Shown here piece after piece: positions 61,874 to 64,000 of a stretch of 64,000 nucleotides of DNA. The position numbers were made by a program, and so were the translations under genes. Origin of the DNA: Kalmanozyma brasiliensis GHG001 (Eukaryota > Basidiomycota > Ustilaginomycetes > Ustilaginales); NCBI RefSeq assembly GCF_000497045.1, contig NW_015961981.1, positions 622,401-686,400 on the forward strand, read 5' to 3'. Below the pieces are notes generated by a model that was given only the letters and a program-made list of their open reading frames with translations, was not told where the DNA came from and did no database searches. Each line of letters opens with the position of its first letter. Within the stretch, counting starts at the first letter, position 1.

Positions 61874-62707
61874 TTTGATGACTGGTGATGAGGAGTCGTG
61901 TATATGTGTGTGAATGCTTTGGGTCGACGACAATCAGAGGAGATGATGCCGCGATGGCGGTGGGGTGATCGAAAGCGCTCGTTCAAATTCTCGAGAAAGC
62001 GGCAGTGAACGGTGTGAAGCCGAGCCGAGCCGAGCCGAGCGAATCGATGGCGAAGGTCACGATAATAACGAGGTGGAGAACAGAGGCTGCGCTGATGGAG
62101 TGGAAAGCGGAACGACGAAGAAGAAAGTGACCAAGGTCTGAGCGGGGCGAGCAAGCGCAGAAGGTGCGACTGCGTGAAATGTTGATGTGTTGCTCTCGTC
62201 CCGCCTTGGAGTGTTCGCCTTGGCCTTCTGTGCTCTGCTGAGTGTGACTTTTGGCTATTTTTTCGCGCTTGCAGCTGAGCCTCTCAAAGACAAACACATC
62301 GCGCACACACTCGCCCGACAATTTCATTTCGCGGTGGGCTGCTTCGATTTATCTGTTGCGTCACCCGCCTCGAGGTCGCAGAATTACATAATTCTGAGTG
62401 GGCGACTACAAAGAAAGCATTCGGAGGCCTAACAATTCCGTTCGTTTCGCGGCTACGCCTCAGCACCTCCCGACATCGACGGCGATCCATTGCTTGCTCA
62501 GCATCTGGGCTGTTCCCATCCACACTGCGGTGCAGGCCCGTCGCGATGCAGGCCTCGAACGGATGAATGAAAGAGAAGCGATCAATTGCTAAAGGTACAG
62601 CGACGACGACGAGCTGAGCTAGCAACCTCGGTGTATCAAGCAGAGGCAACTCGCTCAACTCATGCCGCGGTCGCAGGAGTCTAGTAATACAAAGAAGATC
62701 GGCGCGT
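61874..62707. promoter_or_regulatory. KAP95 upstream region
   Basis: 834 bp between the KAP95 start and the sugar transporter stop (same strand). It contains a GAGCC tandem repeat near 62021-62039 in the probable KAP95 leader. No other gene is recognised. Confidence 0.45.
62021..62039. repeat. (GAGCC)n short tandem repeat
   Basis: About four pentamers (CCGAG/GAGCC register) about 150 bp upstream of the KAP95 start. Confidence 0.8.
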
Positions 62708-64000
62708 CTAGTGCGGAGTCGACTGCGCCGACTCAGAAGGGGCAACGTGGCTGCTGCTCTTCTTGTCGACGCTGACCAGGCCGACAGCGTGCGGATCGCT
62801 GTCGAGGTGTGATTCACGCTCCGAGGGCGACGCGCCCGAGGCGGTGCCGAGCTCGTACTTGGACCACTGCCAAGCCGGGACACGGTGGGCATAGAGCTGA
62901 TCGATCTCCAAAAACGTCTTGCCACGTGTCTCCGGCAGCAGGAAGAAGGCGAGAACGGTGATGACCAGCATGCATCCGCCAAAGATGAGGTACGCCTTAG
63001 CCGCCAAATTGCCTGCATCGCTAGCCGTGATCTGAGGCAGTGCGAGCGTCGTCACCACGGCCGTCGCTTGGCCCCATCCAACGGCGTACGACATGGTGTA
63101 ATTGCGCAGACGTTGCGTTGGCAGTTCCGAAGGCATCAGCAGCGAGATCGAGTAGAAGCACAGCGTCCAGACAAAGTTGAACACCATGGCTAGGCCTGAA
63201 ATGGCTTTCGCCACATTGACGTCGCTAGTGTAGAAAGCGAGCGTACCAGCCACGAAGTCGATGATGGTCAGAAGGACGAAGCCGGGCAGAGCAAGCGATC
63301 TGCGTCCCACCTTTTCGAGCGCGACAATGGCCAGTGCTGCTCCCGCCACCTGACAGATGTAGGCATACACCGTCAAGACGAAAGGATCGCCGAGACGGAG
63401 CTGCGTCAGGAAGATGGTGGCATAGGTGGTGCTCAAGATGATACCACTGATTTGATTGAGCGAGAAGAAGGAGCCGGCTACCATGGTGCGCAAGAGGTGT
63501 TTGCGGCTGAGGATGTCGGTGAACTTGGTCTCCTTGGCGAGGTGGGCGCGCTCTTGCTCGGCGCGCATGATTGTTTGGAGTTCCTCTTCAATCTCGATGT
63601 CCGAGACGGGGCGGACACGCCTGAGAGCCATGCGAGCTTGGCCGATGCGACCCTTTTGTACGCACCACACGGGCGACTCGGGCAGGAAAGGAGTCGGCAG
63701 TAAGAGAAGGAAAGGCAGCGCGGCCTGTACCGCGAGAGGCACCTTGTACTTGCGGGTGTCCTGATAGGTTCGATCCGTTGCCCAGCAGCAGATGGCCGCC
63801 ATCAGATTAGCAAGAATGGTGAGGAGATTGGAGGTGGCGACAGCGCCTCCGCGAATGCTGGTGGGGACCACATCGGCGAGATAGAGGGGTCCGATGGAGA
63901 GGGCGCAGCCGTACGCGAGCCCGTTCATCACACGGCCAAAGATGAAGGCAACGAGGTTGGGTGCCCACAGCTGCAGTTGCGTCGATGGAATGCTGAACAC
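62708..64000 (-). CDS. MFS sugar transporter (5' end outside window)
   Basis: Plasma-membrane sugar/H+ symporter of the major facilitator superfamily, sugar porter type. 430 codons are visible and the frame continues past the right edge, so roughly the first three membrane helices are missing. Signatures: GRVMNGLAYGCALSIGPLYL (TM4 region), PESPVWCVQKGR after TM6 (PESPR-like motif), and LLPETRGKTFLEIDQLYAHR after TM12. About nine hydrophobic helices remain. The cytoplasmic C-terminus is Ser-rich with Asp/His (SHLDSDPHAVGLVSVD) and could carry trafficking or degradation signals. The substrate is not defined; the PESPVW motif occurs in maltose/alpha-glucoside and hexose transporters alike. No intron is seen. 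Confidence 0.9.
   Translation of the reverse strand: MFSIPSTQLQLWAPNLVAFIFGRVMNGLAYGCALSIGPLYLADVVPTSIRGGAVATSNLLTILANLMAAICCWATDRTYQDTRKYKVPLAVQAALPFLLLLPTPFLPESPVWCVQKGRIGQARMALRRVRPVSDIEIEEELQTIMRAEQERAHLAKETKFTDILSRKHLLRTMVAGSFFSLNQISGIILSTTYATIFLTQLRLGDPFVLTVYAYICQVAGAALAIVALEKVGRRSLALPGFVLLTIIDFVAGTLAFYTSDVNVAKAISGLAMVFNFVWTLCFYSISLLMPSELPTQRLRNYTMSYAVGWGQATAVVTTLALPQITASDAGNLAAKAYLIFGGCMLVITVLAFFLLPETRGKTFLEIDQLYAHRVPAWQWSKYELGTASGASPSERESHLDSDPHAVGLVSVDKKSSSHVAPSESAQSTPH

Noticed and set aside
1..64000. tRNA genes, transposons, CRISPR arrays or viral remnants
   Set aside because: I searched for T-arm-like sequences, long terminal or inverted repeats, transposase or reverse transcriptase motifs and repeat-spacer arrays, and found none.

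Overview
The window is nuclear DNA from a basidiomycete fungus, most likely a smut (Ustilaginales: Ustilago, Sporisorium, Pseudozyma or similar). Reasons: GC-rich, gene-dense sequence; mostly single-exon genes, or genes with one to three short introns with GT..AG ends; no Shine-Dalgarno sites or operons; a three-domain TRP1 fusion (glutamine amidotransferase, indoleglycerol-phosphate synthase, phosphoribosylanthranilate isomerase); and a complete eukaryotic housekeeping set. The species cannot be fixed from sequence reading alone. The proteins are full length with no frameshifts, so the assembly is good except for one 24-N gap after a poly-G run near 59,142-59,180.

Layout. 1-6 kb: 5' end of an unknown gene (-), SFT2 (-), CCT6 (+), a YPR011C-type mitochondrial carrier (-). 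7-13 kb: ribosomal protein genes RPL21 (-) and RPS9 (+) head to head, a coiled-coil protein (-), LSM7 (+). 13-23 kb: a large secreted GH35 beta-galactosidase (-), the stress MAP kinase HOG1 (-), and the F-BAR/muniscin adaptor SYP1 (+). 23-33 kb: eIF2-gamma (-), F1Fo genes ATP14 (-) and INH1 (+) head to head, a UPF1-like helicase with a mitochondrial-type presequence (-), phosphatidylserine decarboxylase (-). 34-45 kb: NHP6 (+), citrate carrier CTP1 (-), SRP9 (+), a membrane RING-CH ligase (-), an ALKBH6-like dioxygenase (+), a DUF5519 membrane protein (-), MCM10 (+). 45-64 kb: VPS35 (-), SEC24 (-), cytochrome c peroxidase CCP1 (+), TRP1 (+), importin-beta KAP95 (-), and a sugar transporter cut by the window end (-).

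The genes do not form a biosynthetic cluster. Membrane traffic (SFT2, SYP1, VPS35, SEC24, SRP9) and mitochondrial function (two carriers, ATP14, INH1, CCP1, the helicase) are well represented, but only the ATP14/INH1 and RPL21/RPS9 divergent pairs join functionally linked neighbours. I found no tRNA, rRNA, transposon, CRISPR array or viral sequence.

The most interesting non-coding signal is in RPL21. Its first coding exon is only 6 nt (ATG CCT) and is followed by an 842-nt intron. That intron contains a stem of about 16 base pairs whose only imperfect inner pair is a G-U wobble in the sense RNA. Other points to check: the helicase presequence created by a 79-nt intron, a possible second, mitochondrial start for the AlkB-like enzyme, an RG-rich N-terminus on LSM7, and a (CUG)n tract just after the HOG1 stop codon.
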